From: Bacillus sp. NP157
Lineage (GTDB): Bacteria; Pseudomonadota; Gammaproteobacteria; Xanthomonadales; Rhodanobacteraceae
NCBI GenBank assembly: GCA_018889975.1
Contig: CP076546.1
Span: forward strand, 1,116,001 to 1,180,000
DNA: 64,000 nt
Direction of reading: 5' to 3'
Below the pieces are notes generated by a model. The model was not told the DNA's origin and did not search any database. It saw nothing but the letters and a program-made list of their open reading frames with translations. Made by a program: the position numbers and the translations under genes. Below, in pieces: positions 31,160 to 40,610 of this stretch; the stretch's first letter is position 1, and the number at the start of each line of letters is the position of its first letter.

Positions 31160-34100
31160 TCAGAAGTCGTAGCTGACCCCGAAGCGAACGTAGCGTGGCA
31201 CCTGGCGTACCTGGGCCTGTCCGTACTGCGGATCGGCCACGCCCGGGTCGGTCTGCGAGTACGGATAGATGTTCAGCGGGCGCTGCTCGTTCAGCACGTT
31301 GAACACGCTGGCGGTGAAGGCCAGCTTGCCCTCGCCGAACGCGGGCCGGTAGGTCGTGCCGAGGTCGAGCTGGCGGATCCACGGCAGGCGGCCCTTCGCG
31401 CCCGGCGGCGACGGCTGCCCGTCGCAGTAATGGTAGGAGCCGCCGTATTTACCCGGGTCGGAGAGGTCCTGGCCGTAGTAGCCGAGGCAGATTTTCGGCG
31501 AGCCGGAGACCAGGCTCAGGTTGGCCGACACCAGCCATTCGGCCGTGAGCTGGTAGTAACCGTAGAGCTTGAGCTGGTGGGTGTGGTCGTTGTTGGTCGG
31601 GCCGTTGGTGTTTTCCATGATGTAGCTGTTGTCCCAGTCTTCGCTGGTCGACGCCGCGGTCTGTTGCAGGTCGGAGCGCAGCTGGCCTTCGGTGTTGCCG
31701 TAGCTGCGCGAGAACACGTAGTCGATCTTGCCGTACCAGGCCCCGTCGAACGGGTGCTCGAGGAAGCCTTCCAGCGCGTAATAGCGGCGCTTCAGGCCCT
31801 GGAAGCCGAGCTCCTGGTTACTCAGTGGCACGGCCACGACGTTGCCGGAGGTATCGATCAGGTTGAACGTGTTGGCGCGGCCCGGATTGAACAGGTAGCA
31901 GCTGTTGGTCGCGGCGACGTCGTAGCCGAGCGCGGCGGCCTTGGCGGTGATCCGGTCGACATCGCAGTAGTCGTCGATCGCGCTGCGCAGGATGCGCTGC
32001 GTAGCCTTGGCGCCATACACCCAGTGGTCGCCCGCGGTTTTCTGGAAGCCGAGGATGAACTCGTCCTGGTACTCGGACTTGAGGTTGCTGGCCGTCACCG
32101 TGCGCGGATCGGGCAGCACGCCGAAATAGTTGTTGGAAGACACCGGCGCGGAGAACGCGGTGAGGCCGGTGGGCAGGCCCTGTGCGTCGATGCCGCCATA
32201 AGTGAAGTATTGCGAGGTGCTGAGCGATGCACCGGCGGCGTTGAGGCCGGGATTGAGCGGCAGGCCGAGGTAATAGCGACCGGCGTTGCCGTAGACCTTG
32301 AAGCTTGCATCGCCGTTCACGTCCCAGCTGAAGCCCAGTCGCGGTGCCCACTGCGGACGATGCTGGGTGACGTAGGCGTCGCCGTCGCGGTTGAAGTTCT
32401 CGAACTGGTCGTTGCGCAGGCCGAGCGAGAGCAGCCAGCGATCGCTGACCTGCCACTTGTCCTCGATGTACTGCGCACGCTGGGTGGCGCGCACGCTGGC
32501 CAGCGAGCTCACCACGTGCTTGACCACGTAGTAGCCCTGCTGGCCGTTCGGGAAGGCTCCCGGGGCAGGCACGCCCAGGCCGGTGGAGATCGGCGTGTTC
32601 GGATCGGCCCTGCCGTAGCTCCAGTAATAGCCGTCGCCCGACGCGGTGGAACCCTGGTCGATGGCGCGGGTGACCTGGTTGTCGAGGCCGGCACTCAATG
32701 TGTGGTCGCCCAGCGTGTAGGTCACGTCCAGGCGAGTGTTGTTGCTGCGCGTGCTGCGGCCGGGGTTCGCCAGCGTCTGCACGGTCTGGTTGTTGCCCAG
32801 CGGCGAGCCACCGTTGAGCGCCGGGTTCTGGTTGATCAGGCCGTCGGCATAGGTGAGCGAGCCGTCGTAGGCGCCGGGCTGGTCGTACTGGTCGAGCTTC
32901 ATCTTGCCGTACAGCGCGGACACCGTGAGGTTGTCGGTGATGTAGCCGGTGTACTTGGCCGTCCAGACGTCGCCGCCGGTCTTCACCGTGTCGGCTTCGC
33001 CGATGCGATCGCCGCGTTGCTGGCTGGCATAATCGTAGTCGTAGATCGTGCCGGTGGTCTCGCGCTTGCTGGATGCGCCGGTGAGCTCGAGGATGTGGCT
33101 GTCGGTGATGTTCCAGTCGACCTTGCCGTACCAGCGCGGCGAGTCGTAACGGTTTTTCGTATCGGGGATGACGTTGTCGACGGCGTTGTGGGTGTCGGCC
33201 TGTTCGCGCTCGAACTCGCCGGCGACGAAGAAGAACAGCTTGTCCTTGACCAGCGGGCCGCCGACGTAGGTGCTCACCGTCGTCACCCAGTCACGGTTCT
33301 GCCGGTTTGGCTTGTACAGCGAGCCGGCCACCGGCGAGGCGGGCAGGCCGTTGGTGTAGTAGGTGTTGACCGCGTCGGCACGGGCGAAATCCGGCTCCCA
33401 CAGCACCTGCGCGCCGTAGTGCCATTCGTTCGTGCCGCGCTTGCCGACCTGGTTGATGACGCCACCATCGGAACGGCCGTACTGCGCGCTGTAGCCGCCG
33501 GTGTAGGTCTCCTGCTGGTCGATCGCGCCGTAGGGCAGGGAGATGCCGCCCATGCCGCGTTGCGGATCGGTCACGTTGTAGCCGTTGATGTAGTAGGCGT
33601 TTTCGCTGGCCGCCGAGCCGCCGAAGCTGTTGATCGACGCACCGGTCGGCCCCGTGTAACCGCCGCTGTTGGACACCACGCCCGGGGCCAGCCGCGCCAC
33701 TTCGTCGGCATTCCGCGCCAGCGGCAGCTTGGACAGCTGGTCAGCATTGATCACGCTGCGCGAATCTACCGCGGCGACGTCGATGCTGGGCAGCGCCGAG
33801 GCCGAAACCTGCACGGCCGAGAGGTCCTGGGCCGGGGCCTTGCCGCTGAAGGAGACGTCGACGGAGGCGCCGACGCGCAGGGCTACGCCGCTACGCTTTT
33901 CCACGTCCGCGCCACCCTTGCGCAGGGTCACGGTATAGGTGCCCAGCGGGAGCTGGCCCGCGGCGTAGCGACCGCGATCGTCGACCGTGACTTCGCGGTT
34001 CAGGCCCGTGTCGCCCTGGATCAGCACGGTTTCACCGGCATCCACCGGCGCCTGGCCGGTGATGGAGCCCGTGGTGGACTGCGCCTGGGCCTGCGCCGCG

Positions 34101-34165
34101 CCGAGCAGGGCGACGACGGCGGCGAACAGGCGGGTGCGGGTTGCGATGGCGCGATTTGCTTTCAA
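31160..34165 (-). CDS. Oar-type TonB-dependent receptor
   Basis: A 1001-residue outer-membrane receptor. Order: signal peptide (ending AAQAQA), a carboxypeptidase-regulatory-like domain (STTGSITGQ, then YAAGQLPLGTYTVTLRKGG), a plug with NADEVARLAPGVVSNSGGYTG and SINSFGGSAASENAYYINGYN, and a large 22-strand barrel. It ends in the aromatic VRFGVSYDF. Oar-type receptors import large or carbohydrate-like ligands or aid protein export. The start codon is TTG, with AGGGGAAG upstream. Two palindromic TAGACGT elements lie in its promoter region. The ligand is unknown. Confidence 0.92.
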   Translation of the reverse strand: MKANRAIATRTRLFAAVVALLGAAQAQAQSTTGSITGQAPVDAGETVLIQGDTGLNREVTVDDRGRYAAGQLPLGTYTVTLRKGGADVEKRSGVALRVGASVDVSFSGKAPAQDLSAVQVSASALPSIDVAAVDSRSVINADQLSKLPLARNADEVARLAPGVVSNSGGYTGPTGASINSFGGSAASENAYYINGYNVTDPQRGMGGISLPYGAIDQQETYTGGYSAQYGRSDGGVINQVGKRGTNEWHYGAQVLWEPDFARADAVNTYYTNGLPASPVAGSLYKPNRQNRDWVTTVSTYVGGPLVKDKLFFFVAGEFEREQADTHNAVDNVIPDTKNRYDSPRWYGKVDWNITDSHILELTGASSKRETTGTIYDYDYASQQRGDRIGEADTVKTGGDVWTAKYTGYITDNLTVSALYGKMKLDQYDQPGAYDGSLTYADGLINQNPALNGGSPLGNNQTVQTLANPGRSTRSNNTRLDVTYTLGDHTLSAGLDNQVTRAIDQGSTASGDGYYWSYGRADPNTPISTGLGVPAPGAFPNGQQGYYVVKHVVSSLASVRATQRAQYIEDKWQVSDRWLLSLGLRNDQFENFNRDGDAYVTQHRPQWAPRLGFSWDVNGDASFKVYGNAGRYYLGLPLNPGLNAAGASLSTSQYFTYGGIDAQGLPTGLTAFSAPVSSNNYFGVLPDPRTVTASNLKSEYQDEFILGFQKTAGDHWVYGAKATQRILRSAIDDYCDVDRITAKAAALGYDVAATNSCYLFNPGRANTFNLIDTSGNVVAVPLSNQELGFQGLKRRYYALEGFLEHPFDGAWYGKIDYVFSRSYGNTEGQLRSDLQQTAASTSEDWDNSYIMENTNGPTNNDHTHQLKLYGYYQLTAEWLVSANLSLVSGSPKICLGYYGQDLSDPGKYGGSYHYCDGQPSPPGAKGRLPWIRQLDLGTTYRPAFGEGKLAFTASVFNVLNEQRPLNIYPYSQTDPGVADPQYGQAQVRQVPRYVRFGVSYDF

Positions 34166-34253
34166 GAGAAACTTCCCCTGGGAGGCGACCGGGTCGTCGC
34201 GTGGGTGCGCCGCTCATGCTGCGGCGCAACGTCGTTCACCAAGGAATACCGAA

Positions 34254-34276
34254 TAGACGTCTATATGTCTAGACGT
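34254..34276. promoter_or_regulatory. Paired TAGACGT elements upstream of the Oar-type receptor
   Basis: TAGACGT occurs twice, at 34254-34260 and 34270-34276, spaced 16 bp. TAGACGTCTA (34254-34263) and GTCTAGAC (34267-34274) are perfect palindromes. They lie about 90 bases upstream of the TTG start in an AT-richer patch and look like a regulator site overlapping the promoter. Confidence 0.5.
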
Positions 34277-34396
34277 TCAAACGTGATCGGATCGACACGA
34301 TCGAAACATAGCGTTTCCCGTGGCGAACGCTGGGTCGTCGCAAAGGGTTCCCATCGCGTGGCATGGGGCGTATGTTGAGCGGTTGCCAATAAAAAA

Positions 34397-34419
34397 GGCC
34401 GCCGATCGGATCGGCGGCC
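34397..34419 (-). terminator. Rho-independent terminator of the DksA-like gene
   Basis: A 10-bp stem (34397-34406 with 34410-34419) with a 3-base loop is followed on the minus strand by a six-T run (A-run 34391-34396). It lies just after the stop of the DksA-like gene. Confidence 0.9.
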
Positions 34420-34441
34420 CCGGTGCCAGCGAACCCGGCGG

Positions 34442-34819
34442 TCAGCGCGCGCGCTTTTCTTCCGCTTCCAGCTCGTCCACCGTCAGGGCGCTTTCGGGAA
34501 CGGCTTCCAGCCTGGCCCTGGGGATCGGCTCGCCGCTTTCGTCGGAGAGGCCATAGGTGCCCTCGGCAAGCTTCTCCAGCGCGCGGTCGATCGCAGCCAG
34601 CCGGCCCTCGCTGTGGGCCAGCACGGCTTCGTCGTTCTCCTGCTGGGCGAAGCGCTCGCCGTCGTCGCCTTCGTCCTGTGGTTCGTTGCCGGCCGCCGCC
34701 TGCCAGGCCTGTTCGTCGCGGCCGGCGGCATTGCCGACGGCGACCAGCTGGTCGCGCAGGTCGAGGAGGCGCTGCTTCTGTTTCTGCAGGAAGGTCGGAT
34801 CGAGGTCGGTATTGCCCAT
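34442..34819 (-). CDS. DksA/TraR-like protein lacking the zinc-finger cysteines
   Basis: A 125-residue DksA-family protein. The N-terminal coiled coil (QKQKQRLLDLRDQLVAVGNA onwards) and the EGTYGLSDESGEPIPRARLEAVPESA region match DksA/TraR. In usual members the last part carries a C4 zinc finger (GTYGxCxxCGxPI...C..C). Here both first cysteines are serine, and the other two are also replaced; the protein has no cysteine at all. The fold must be held without zinc, as seen in some DksA paralogues. It may bind the RNA polymerase secondary channel. An intrinsic terminator follows the stop. Confidence 0.85.
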   Translation of the reverse strand: MGNTDLDPTFLQKQKQRLLDLRDQLVAVGNAAGRDEQAWQAAAGNEPQDEGDDGERFAQQENDEAVLAHSEGRLAAIDRALEKLAEGTYGLSDESGEPIPRARLEAVPESALTVDELEAEEKRAR

Positions 34820-34938
34820 GGTGTGTCTCCTTGGAAAAGTGATCCGCGTGGTTTAGCAGCGCGCGGCCGCGCAGGCTTGGCCAAACCTATCCAGCACGGC
34901 GTGTAGGCGCCGCATCCGAAGGCCGGCCCCGACGACGG

Positions 34939-35997
34939 TCAGCGCATGGCAAAGGCCACGGCGAGCCATCCCGCCAGCACCCCGAAGGCGACGACGGATG
35001 TCGCCAGCGCCAGCAGCACGCGGGCCGGCAGCGAGCGGTAGAGCATGGCGAGGGACGGCAGGCTCACCGGCGGCAGCGCTACCAGGAGTGCCGCCGCGGG
35101 GCCGACACCCATCCCGAGCGCGAGCATGGCCTGGATGATCGGCACTTCGCCGGCCGTGGGGATCACGAAGAGCATCCCTGCGATGGCCAGGCCGACGATC
35201 CAGTACCACTGGTCGCCTACGTCCGGGCCGATGTGCGGAAACATCCATGCCCGCGCTGCGCCGAGCAGCAAGACGATGACGATGTACTCGGGAACGAGGC
35301 GGATCGTCATCCGCAGCAGGATCTCCAGCCAGCGCTTCGCGATCTCGCCAGGCGATCGCGCGGCGGGTTCGGCCACCGATCCCGCCGACACGGGCACGGC
35401 ACCGCGGGGCATGCCTGCCATCCGGTCGGCCAGCCAGCCAAGCCCGAACACCATGGGTATCGCCAGTGCGAAGCGGAGCGCCGTCCAGTGCCAGCCGAGG
35501 ACGAAGCCGGTGAAGATGAGCGTTGCCGGGTTGAGCAGGGTGTTCGCCAGCCAGAACGCCGTGGCGGCCCCGGGCGTTGCGCGTTGCTCGCGCAGGCCGG
35601 CGACCACGGGCGCCGCGCAGCAGGTGCACATCATGCCGGGGACGCCGAGCAGGCCCCCGGCCAGGACGCTGCGAAAACCCAGCCCGCCGAGTGCGCGGTG
35701 CACGGCATTGGCCGGGAGCAGGGCCTGCACGGCCGCGCCGATGAGCAGACCGAGCAGCATCGCCTTCCAGATCGCCTTGCCGTAGGCGACGGCATAGCCG
35801 AGCGCCGCGTCCCACGAAGGCGAGGGCGCGCGTGCGTCGTCGCCCATGAGGATCGAGTGCCCTATCGAATGATGGGCCGCCGCGTCGAAGGCGCGCCCGT
35901 AGTAGGGCATCCATTTCACGTACAACAGGCCGGCCACGGCCAGCGCGAGGAAGATCGACCAGCGGATGGCGCGGTTGGCGCGGATGTCGTCGTGCAT
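34939..35997 (-). CDS. Permease of the YraQ/DUF318 type next to selD
   Basis: A 352-residue inner-membrane protein with about eight helices. A striking [18 protein letters not shown] segment holds three cysteines, and [18 protein letters not shown] and [21 protein letters not shown] match the DUF318 permease family. These proteins are often linked to metal or metalloid handling. The ATG at 35995-35997 starts before the first helix. It is divergent from selD with only 73 bases between starts, so the two may share control. A role in selenium or arsenic transport is possible but only inferred from position. Confidence 0.8.
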   Translation of the reverse strand: MHDDIRANRAIRWSIFLALAVAGLLYVKWMPYYGRAFDAAAHHSIGHSILMGDDARAPSPSWDAALGYAVAYGKAIWKAMLLGLLIGAAVQALLPANAVHRALGGLGFRSVLAGGLLGVPGMMCTCCAAPVVAGLREQRATPGAATAFWLANTLLNPATLIFTGFVLGWHWTALRFALAIPMVFGLGWLADRMAGMPRGAVPVSAGSVAEPAARSPGEIAKRWLEILLRMTIRLVPEYIVIVLLLGAARAWMFPHIGPDVGDQWYWIVGLAIAGMLFVIPTAGEVPIIQAMLALGMGVGPAAALLVALPPVSLPSLAMLYRSLPARVLLALATSVVAFGVLAGWLAVAFAMR

Positions 35998-36070
35998 GGC
36001 TGTTACCCCAGCGGATCGCCTGTGGACTATGCTGCCGCAACCATTGCATGCGGCGCCACGGCGGATTTGT

Positions 36071-37123
36071 ATGAATGTGCTTTCGGATCGCGTCAGGCTC
36101 ACCGAACTGGCCCATGGCGGCGGCTGTGGCTGCAAGCTGGCACCTTCGGTGCTGCAGACACTGCTTGCCGACAAGGCGCCGGGCATGCCCTTCGCCTCGC
36201 TGCTGGTCGGCACCGAATCCAGCGACGATGCCGCGGTGTGGCAGGTGGACGATCGCACCTGCGTGATCGCCACGACGGATTTCTTCATGCCGGTGGTCGA
36301 CGACCCGTTCGACTTCGGCCGGATCGCCGCCGCCAACGCGCTATCCGACGTCTACGCGATGGGCGGCAAGCCGATCATGGCGCTGGCGATCCTCGGCATG
36401 CCTTTGGGCAAGCTGGATGTCGATACCGTGCGCGCCATCCTCGCGGGCGGCGAGTCGATCTGCGCGCAGGCGGGGATTCCAGTCGCCGGAGGCCACTCGA
36501 TCGATTCGGCCGAGCCGATCTACGGACTCGCCGCGATCGGCTTGTGCACGCCGGCGCAGGTGCGTCGCAACACCGGCGCGCAGCCCGGCGATGCGCTGAT
36601 CCTGACCAAGGCGATCGGCGTGGGCGTGTATTCCGCCGCGTTCAAAAAGGGCGCCCTCGATCGTGCCGGTTACGACGAAATGATCGCATCGACCACGCTG
36701 CTCAATCGCGTGGGCCACGTGCTTGCCCAGGATGCGGACGTGCATGCGATCACCGACGTCACCGGCTTCGGCTTGCTCGGGCACGCTGGGGAAATGGCGC
36801 GTGGCAGTGGCGTGCGCCTGCGCATCGAACGCGAGCGCGTGCCCTGGCTCGCGCAGGCCGAAGCGCTCATCCAGACCGGGTTCGTCACCGGTGCCTCGAA
36901 GCGCAACTGGGCAAGCTACGGCGATGGCGTGCAACTGGCCGAAGGACTTGCCCCCTGGCAGCGTGATCTGTTGACCGACCCGCAGACCTCGGGTGGCCTG
37001 CTGGTAGCGTGCAGGGCGACGCGTGCCGACGAACTGCGCGACATGATCGAAGCCCAAGGTTATGCGCAGGCGCGCGTCATCGGGACCGTCGAAACCGGTG
37101 CCCCGCAGGTGGTCGTGGATTAG
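36071..37123 (+). CDS. selD: Selenide, water dikinase (selenophosphate synthetase)
   Basis: A 350-residue SelD. It makes selenophosphate from selenide and ATP, the selenium donor for tRNA-Sec. The active-site loop [11 protein letters not shown] has C19 and K22, so this is the cysteine form and not a selenoprotein. The PurM-like core shows [41 protein letters not shown], and [13 protein letters not shown] and [12 protein letters not shown] are conserved. The ATG at 36071 starts right before the family N-terminus; an upstream in-frame ATG has no homology. It converges on selC and selB, its functional partners. Confidence 0.97.
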   Translation: MNVLSDRVRLTELAHGGGCGCKLAPSVLQTLLADKAPGMPFASLLVGTESSDDAAVWQVDDRTCVIATTDFFMPVVDDPFDFGRIAAANALSDVYAMGGKPIMALAILGMPLGKLDVDTVRAILAGGESICAQAGIPVAGGHSIDSAEPIYGLAAIGLCTPAQVRRNTGAQPGDALILTKAIGVGVYSAAFKKGALDRAGYDEMIASTTLLNRVGHVLAQDADVHAITDVTGFGLLGHAGEMARGSGVRLRIERERVPWLAQAEALIQTGFVTGASKRNWASYGDGVQLAEGLAPWQRDLLTDPQTSGGLLVACRATRADELRDMIEAQGYAQARVIGTVETGAPQVVVD

Positions 37124-37136
37124 TCGCGCCGCGGCA

Positions 37137-37232
37137 TGGCGGAAGAGAATGGGAGTCGAACCCACCCGAGGCAGTCTGGCTGCCTCACCCGGATTTGAAG
37201 TCCGGACGCCCCACCGGGAACGATTCTCTTCC
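37137..37232 (-). tRNA. selC: tRNA-Sec (anticodon UCA), CCA encoded
   Basis: A 96-nt tRNA with the 8-bp acceptor stem GGAAGAGA/TCTCTTCC and encoded GCCA. The anticodon stem-loop is CCGGA-CTTCAAA-TCCGG with anticodon TCA at 37196-37198. A long variable arm (GTGAGGCAG...CTGCCTC) and the T arm GTGGGTTCGACTCCCAT follow. Length and the 8/5 acceptor/T-stem plan are those of bacterial selenocysteine tRNA. It lies directly after selB on the same strand, and the selB frame ends inside it. It converges on selD, whose stop is 13 bases away. Confidence 0.97.
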
Positions 37233-39152
37233 ATCGAACAGGCCGACGTACTCGCGGCGGATGCTGCGCAGCGTGCCGCGATTGAGCATAACACCGTGCC
37301 TGTCGAGGCACTCCAGCACCTGGATCGCGACCTTGCGGCCGTTGTCGAGGCGGTCGCGGAATTGCGCGGCCGTGAAGCGGCCATCTGCCGTCGTCGCCGC
37401 GATCTCGACGGCGATGCCGATCATCTCCTGCATCGTTTCGCGCAGGAAGTAATGATCGTGCGCCACCTCGTCGGCAAGCCCACGGCGTGCCGCGGACTGC
37501 ATCCGCTGGCGCACCTCCGCCTCGGGCCGCCGAAGCAGCGCGGCGATCTCGCGCACGCGCGGTGGCCGGAAGCGCGTCGCGCCGCCGAGCAACGGCGCGA
37601 TCGCGGCCCAGGCGGCTTCGTCCTCGACGCTGGCCCGGGCCGCGTGGCTGGCCAGCCGGACGAAGGCGCCGTCGCGCACCACATCGGCGGCGACGTCCGG
37701 ATGCTGCAAGGCCAGCGCGAAGGCCGGCGGCGGTAACCGTGGCAGCACGCTCCGGCGCAGCGTTTCGCGCGGTAGGCCCTGCCGGTCCGGATGGGCTTCG
37801 TGGAAACCGGCGAGTCGTTCGTGCAACGCGGCGATCCATGGCTGCCAGTGCGCGCGGCCCAGCGCGACGCGTTCGCCGGCGGCAACGAACACTTCCGGCT
37901 GCACCGACTGCACGGCCTGGTCGAGCACATCGTTGGCGAGGTTCCTGTCGCGTGCGAAGGCGGCCAGGTCGCGGGTGAAGGGCGGCGCATCGAGTAGGGC
38001 GGCAAGGCTCCGCGCCGGGTCGTCGATCGCCCAGGCGGCGCGTTCTTTCGCGCGCGCCGGCGTACGTCGCTGGCGGGCGGGTGCGCGCAGGTCGATGAAG
38101 GTGCCACCACCGATGGTGCGCTGTGCCGATACGTCGCGCAGTACGAAACGGTCACCGACCGCGGCCGCGATGGGGCGGTCCAGGACGAGTTGCACGTCGG
38201 CCGCCTGGCCAGGCGCGACGACATGGCCTTCGAGTGGCACCACGCGGATGCCGACCTCGGTCGCCGCATGGTGCAGCCGGGCAGGGAACCACGCATCGAT
38301 GGATTTGGTTTCGCCGGGCAAAAGGCGCAGGCGCGCGTCGATGCGCTCGGCCGGCGCGTGCAGGAACGCATCGACGACCATATCGCCGCGCTGGATGGCG
38401 TCCTTCGTGATACCGGGGCCGGCCAGGTTCAGGGCGCAGCGGTCGCCTGCGTGGCCGGCGTCGGTGTCACGGTTCTGCACATGGATCGAACGGACGCGGG
38501 CGCTGAGTCCCGCGGGGCTGACGACCACCGTGTCCTTCAGGTGGATGCTGCCGGACAGCACCGTGCCGGTCACCACCACGCCGATGCCAGGCAGGGTGAA
38601 GACACGATCGACCGCGAGTCGGAAGCGCGACCCCGCATGCGTACGCCGGGTCTCGCGTGCGGCGTCGATGAGCCGCTCGCGCAGCGTGTCCACGCCCTGG
38701 CCGGTGATCGACGACAGGGGCACGATCTCGCTGCCCTCCAGCAAGGTGCCCGCGAGGAGGTTGCGGATTTGCGCGGTCGCCTCGGCAAGCCGTTCCGCGA
38801 CGACCAGGTCGGCCTTGCTCAGTGCGACGATGCCGCGACGGATGCCGAGCAGGTCGAGGATTGCCAGGTGTTCGCGGGTCTGCGGCATCACCCCGTCGTC
38901 CGCGGCGACGACGAGCAGCGCATGGTCGATGCCGCTGGCACCGGCGAGCATGGTGCGGACGAAGCGTTCGTGGCCGGGCACGTCGACGAAGCCCAGCGTC
39001 GTCGAGGCGTCGCATGGAAGATAGGCGAAGCCCAGGTCGATGGTGATGCCGCGGGCCTGTTCTTCCTTGAGCCGGTCGCCCTGGATGCCCGTCAGGCTTC
39101 GCACCAGCGCCGTCTTGCCGTGGTCGATGTGGCCGGCCGTGCCGATGATCAT
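37185..39152 (-). CDS. selB: Selenocysteine-specific elongation factor SelB
   Basis: A 655-residue GTPase that carries Sec-tRNA to UGA codons marked by a SECIS. The G motifs are GHIDHGKT (residues 7-14), DVPGHE and SKAD. Domains II and III are present, followed by the four winged-helix repeats that bind SECIS RNA (for example [19 protein letters not shown] and [19 protein letters not shown]). The family is usually about 610-640 residues. The ATG overlaps the selA stop (ATGA). The frame runs 48 bases into the selC gene and stops at TGA 37185-37187, so the last 15 residues are encoded by tRNA sequence. Confidence 0.96.
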   Translation of the reverse strand: MIIGTAGHIDHGKTALVRSLTGIQGDRLKEEQARGITIDLGFAYLPCDASTTLGFVDVPGHERFVRTMLAGASGIDHALLVVAADDGVMPQTREHLAILDLLGIRRGIVALSKADLVVAERLAEATAQIRNLLAGTLLEGSEIVPLSSITGQGVDTLRERLIDAARETRRTHAGSRFRLAVDRVFTLPGIGVVVTGTVLSGSIHLKDTVVVSPAGLSARVRSIHVQNRDTDAGHAGDRCALNLAGPGITKDAIQRGDMVVDAFLHAPAERIDARLRLLPGETKSIDAWFPARLHHAATEVGIRVVPLEGHVVAPGQAADVQLVLDRPIAAAVGDRFVLRDVSAQRTIGGGTFIDLRAPARQRRTPARAKERAAWAIDDPARSLAALLDAPPFTRDLAAFARDRNLANDVLDQAVQSVQPEVFVAAGERVALGRAHWQPWIAALHERLAGFHEAHPDRQGLPRETLRRSVLPRLPPPAFALALQHPDVAADVVRDGAFVRLASHAARASVEDEAAWAAIAPLLGGATRFRPPRVREIAALLRRPEAEVRQRMQSAARRGLADEVAHDHYFLRETMQEMIGIAVEIAATTADGRFTAAQFRDRLDNGRKVAIQVLECLDRHGVMLNRGTLRSIRREYVGLFDGRESFPVGRPDFKSG

Positions 39153-40555
39153 GCGCGAAGGGCATCCAGCGTGGCGAGGAAGGCTGCTTCGTCGTGTTCG
39201 TCGAGGCAGCGCAGGTCGAGCTGCAGGGCGCCGTCGGTGATCCGGCCAATGACCGGGCGGGGCACGGCGCGCAGCGCGCCGGCCAGTTCATCGAGCGCCC
39301 GCTGGCTACCGTGCGACACGATGCGCAGCGCGGCGCTTTCCAGCGTATCCATCGGCAGGGCGCCCGAGCCGACCTGGCTGCGGCAGGCGCCGACCGCCAC
39401 GCCGAAGGCTTCGCCCAGCCGTGCCGATACGCTCGAACGCAGGCGCTCGGCTTGCGCGTGGATGTCGCCTGCCGGGCGGGCGAGGTAGCGCAAGGTAGGT
39501 AACGCCTCGACGAGCCGGTCCGGGTCGCGGTACAGCTGCAAGGTAGCTTCGATGCCGGCGAGACGGACCTTGTCCACGCGCAGTGCCCGCTTCAGCGGAT
39601 TGCGGTTGAGTTCGTCGATGAGCGACCGGCTGCCGACGATGAAGCCGGCCTGGGGGCCGCCCAATAGCTTGTCGCCGGAGAACGTGACCAGCCGCGCGCC
39701 ACCGGCCACGGCGTCGCGTACGGTGGCTTCGCGGGCCAGGCCGAATCGCGACAGGTCGACCAGGCTGCCCGAACCCAGGTCGTGCAGCAGCGGCACGCCG
39801 TGGGCCGTCGCGAGGGCCGCAAGCTCACGGGCCTCGACCCCGGCGGTGAAGCCCTCGACGCGGTAGTTCGACGTGTGCACCTTGAGCACGAGCCCGGTGC
39901 GGGCGGTCAAGGCTTGCCGGTAGTCCGCCGCGTGCGTGCGGTTGGTCGTGCCCACTTCGCGCATCCGCGCGCCGGCCCGCAGCATGATGTCGGGCATGCG
40001 GAACGCGCCGCCGATTTCGATCTGCTCGCCGCGTGAGATGATCGCCTCGCGGCCCAGCGCGAAGGTGTTGAGGCAAAGCAATACGGCCGCGGCGTTGTTG
40101 TTCACCACGGTCGCGTCCTCCGCGCCCGTGAGTTCGCGCAGCAGCCCACGCACATGGCTGTCGCGCTCGCCACGTCCGCCCTCGTCGAGGTCGAATTCCA
40201 GCGCCACCGGGTGGCGCATGGCATCGCTCGCCGCCGCGACCGCCGCGTCGGCGAACACGGCGCGGCCAAGGTTGGTGTGCAGGACGGTGCCGGTCAGGTT
40301 GAAGACCGGGCGCAGGCCCGGCTGGCGCGCATCGAGCAGGCGCGCGGCGTCGCGTGCGATGGCGGCGGCATCGGGAGCGCTGCCGATACCGGCGCGCAGG
40401 GCGCTGCGGGCGGCTTCGGACGCGGCGCGGATGGCATCGGTGGTGGCCACCCGCCCATGGCGTTCGACCAGCGCCATCGCATCGGCGGTGGCGAGCACGG
40501 TGCCGACCGCCGGTAGCTGGCGCAGGGAGCTTGCTTCGGTTTCCGCCATGGCCAT
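39149..40555 (-). CDS. selA: L-seryl-tRNA(Sec) selenium transferase
   Basis: A 468-residue PLP enzyme that converts Ser-tRNA-Sec to Sec-tRNA-Sec with selenophosphate. The PLP lysine is K296 in [28 protein letters not shown] near 86-99 and [15 protein letters not shown] near 152 are family signatures. The ATG at 40553-40555 is chosen; ATG at 40549 is two codons in. It is followed by selB with a 4-base overlap and preceded by fdhE, so it is part of the formate dehydrogenase / selenocysteine transcript. Confidence 0.96.
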   Translation of the reverse strand: MAMAETEASSLRQLPAVGTVLATADAMALVERHGRVATTDAIRAASEAARSALRAGIGSAPDAAAIARDAARLLDARQPGLRPVFNLTGTVLHTNLGRAVFADAAVAAASDAMRHPVALEFDLDEGGRGERDSHVRGLLRELTGAEDATVVNNNAAAVLLCLNTFALGREAIISRGEQIEIGGAFRMPDIMLRAGARMREVGTTNRTHAADYRQALTARTGLVLKVHTSNYRVEGFTAGVEARELAALATAHGVPLLHDLGSGSLVDLSRFGLAREATVRDAVAGGARLVTFSGDKLLGGPQAGFIVGSRSLIDELNRNPLKRALRVDKVRLAGIEATLQLYRDPDRLVEALPTLRYLARPAGDIHAQAERLRSSVSARLGEAFGVAVGACRSQVGSGALPMDTLESAALRIVSHGSQRALDELAGALRAVPRPVIGRITDGALQLDLRCLDEHDEAAFLATLDALRA

Positions 40556-40610
40556 GCCCGGTTCGTGGCTTCGCGACGAGCCGAGCGTAGTCCGATCGTG
40601 GCGCCGGTGG

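Noticed and set aside
31100-34378. 1092-codon plus-strand frame opposite the Oar-type receptor
   Set aside because: Shadow frame; the minus strand has signal peptide, plug and barrel end.
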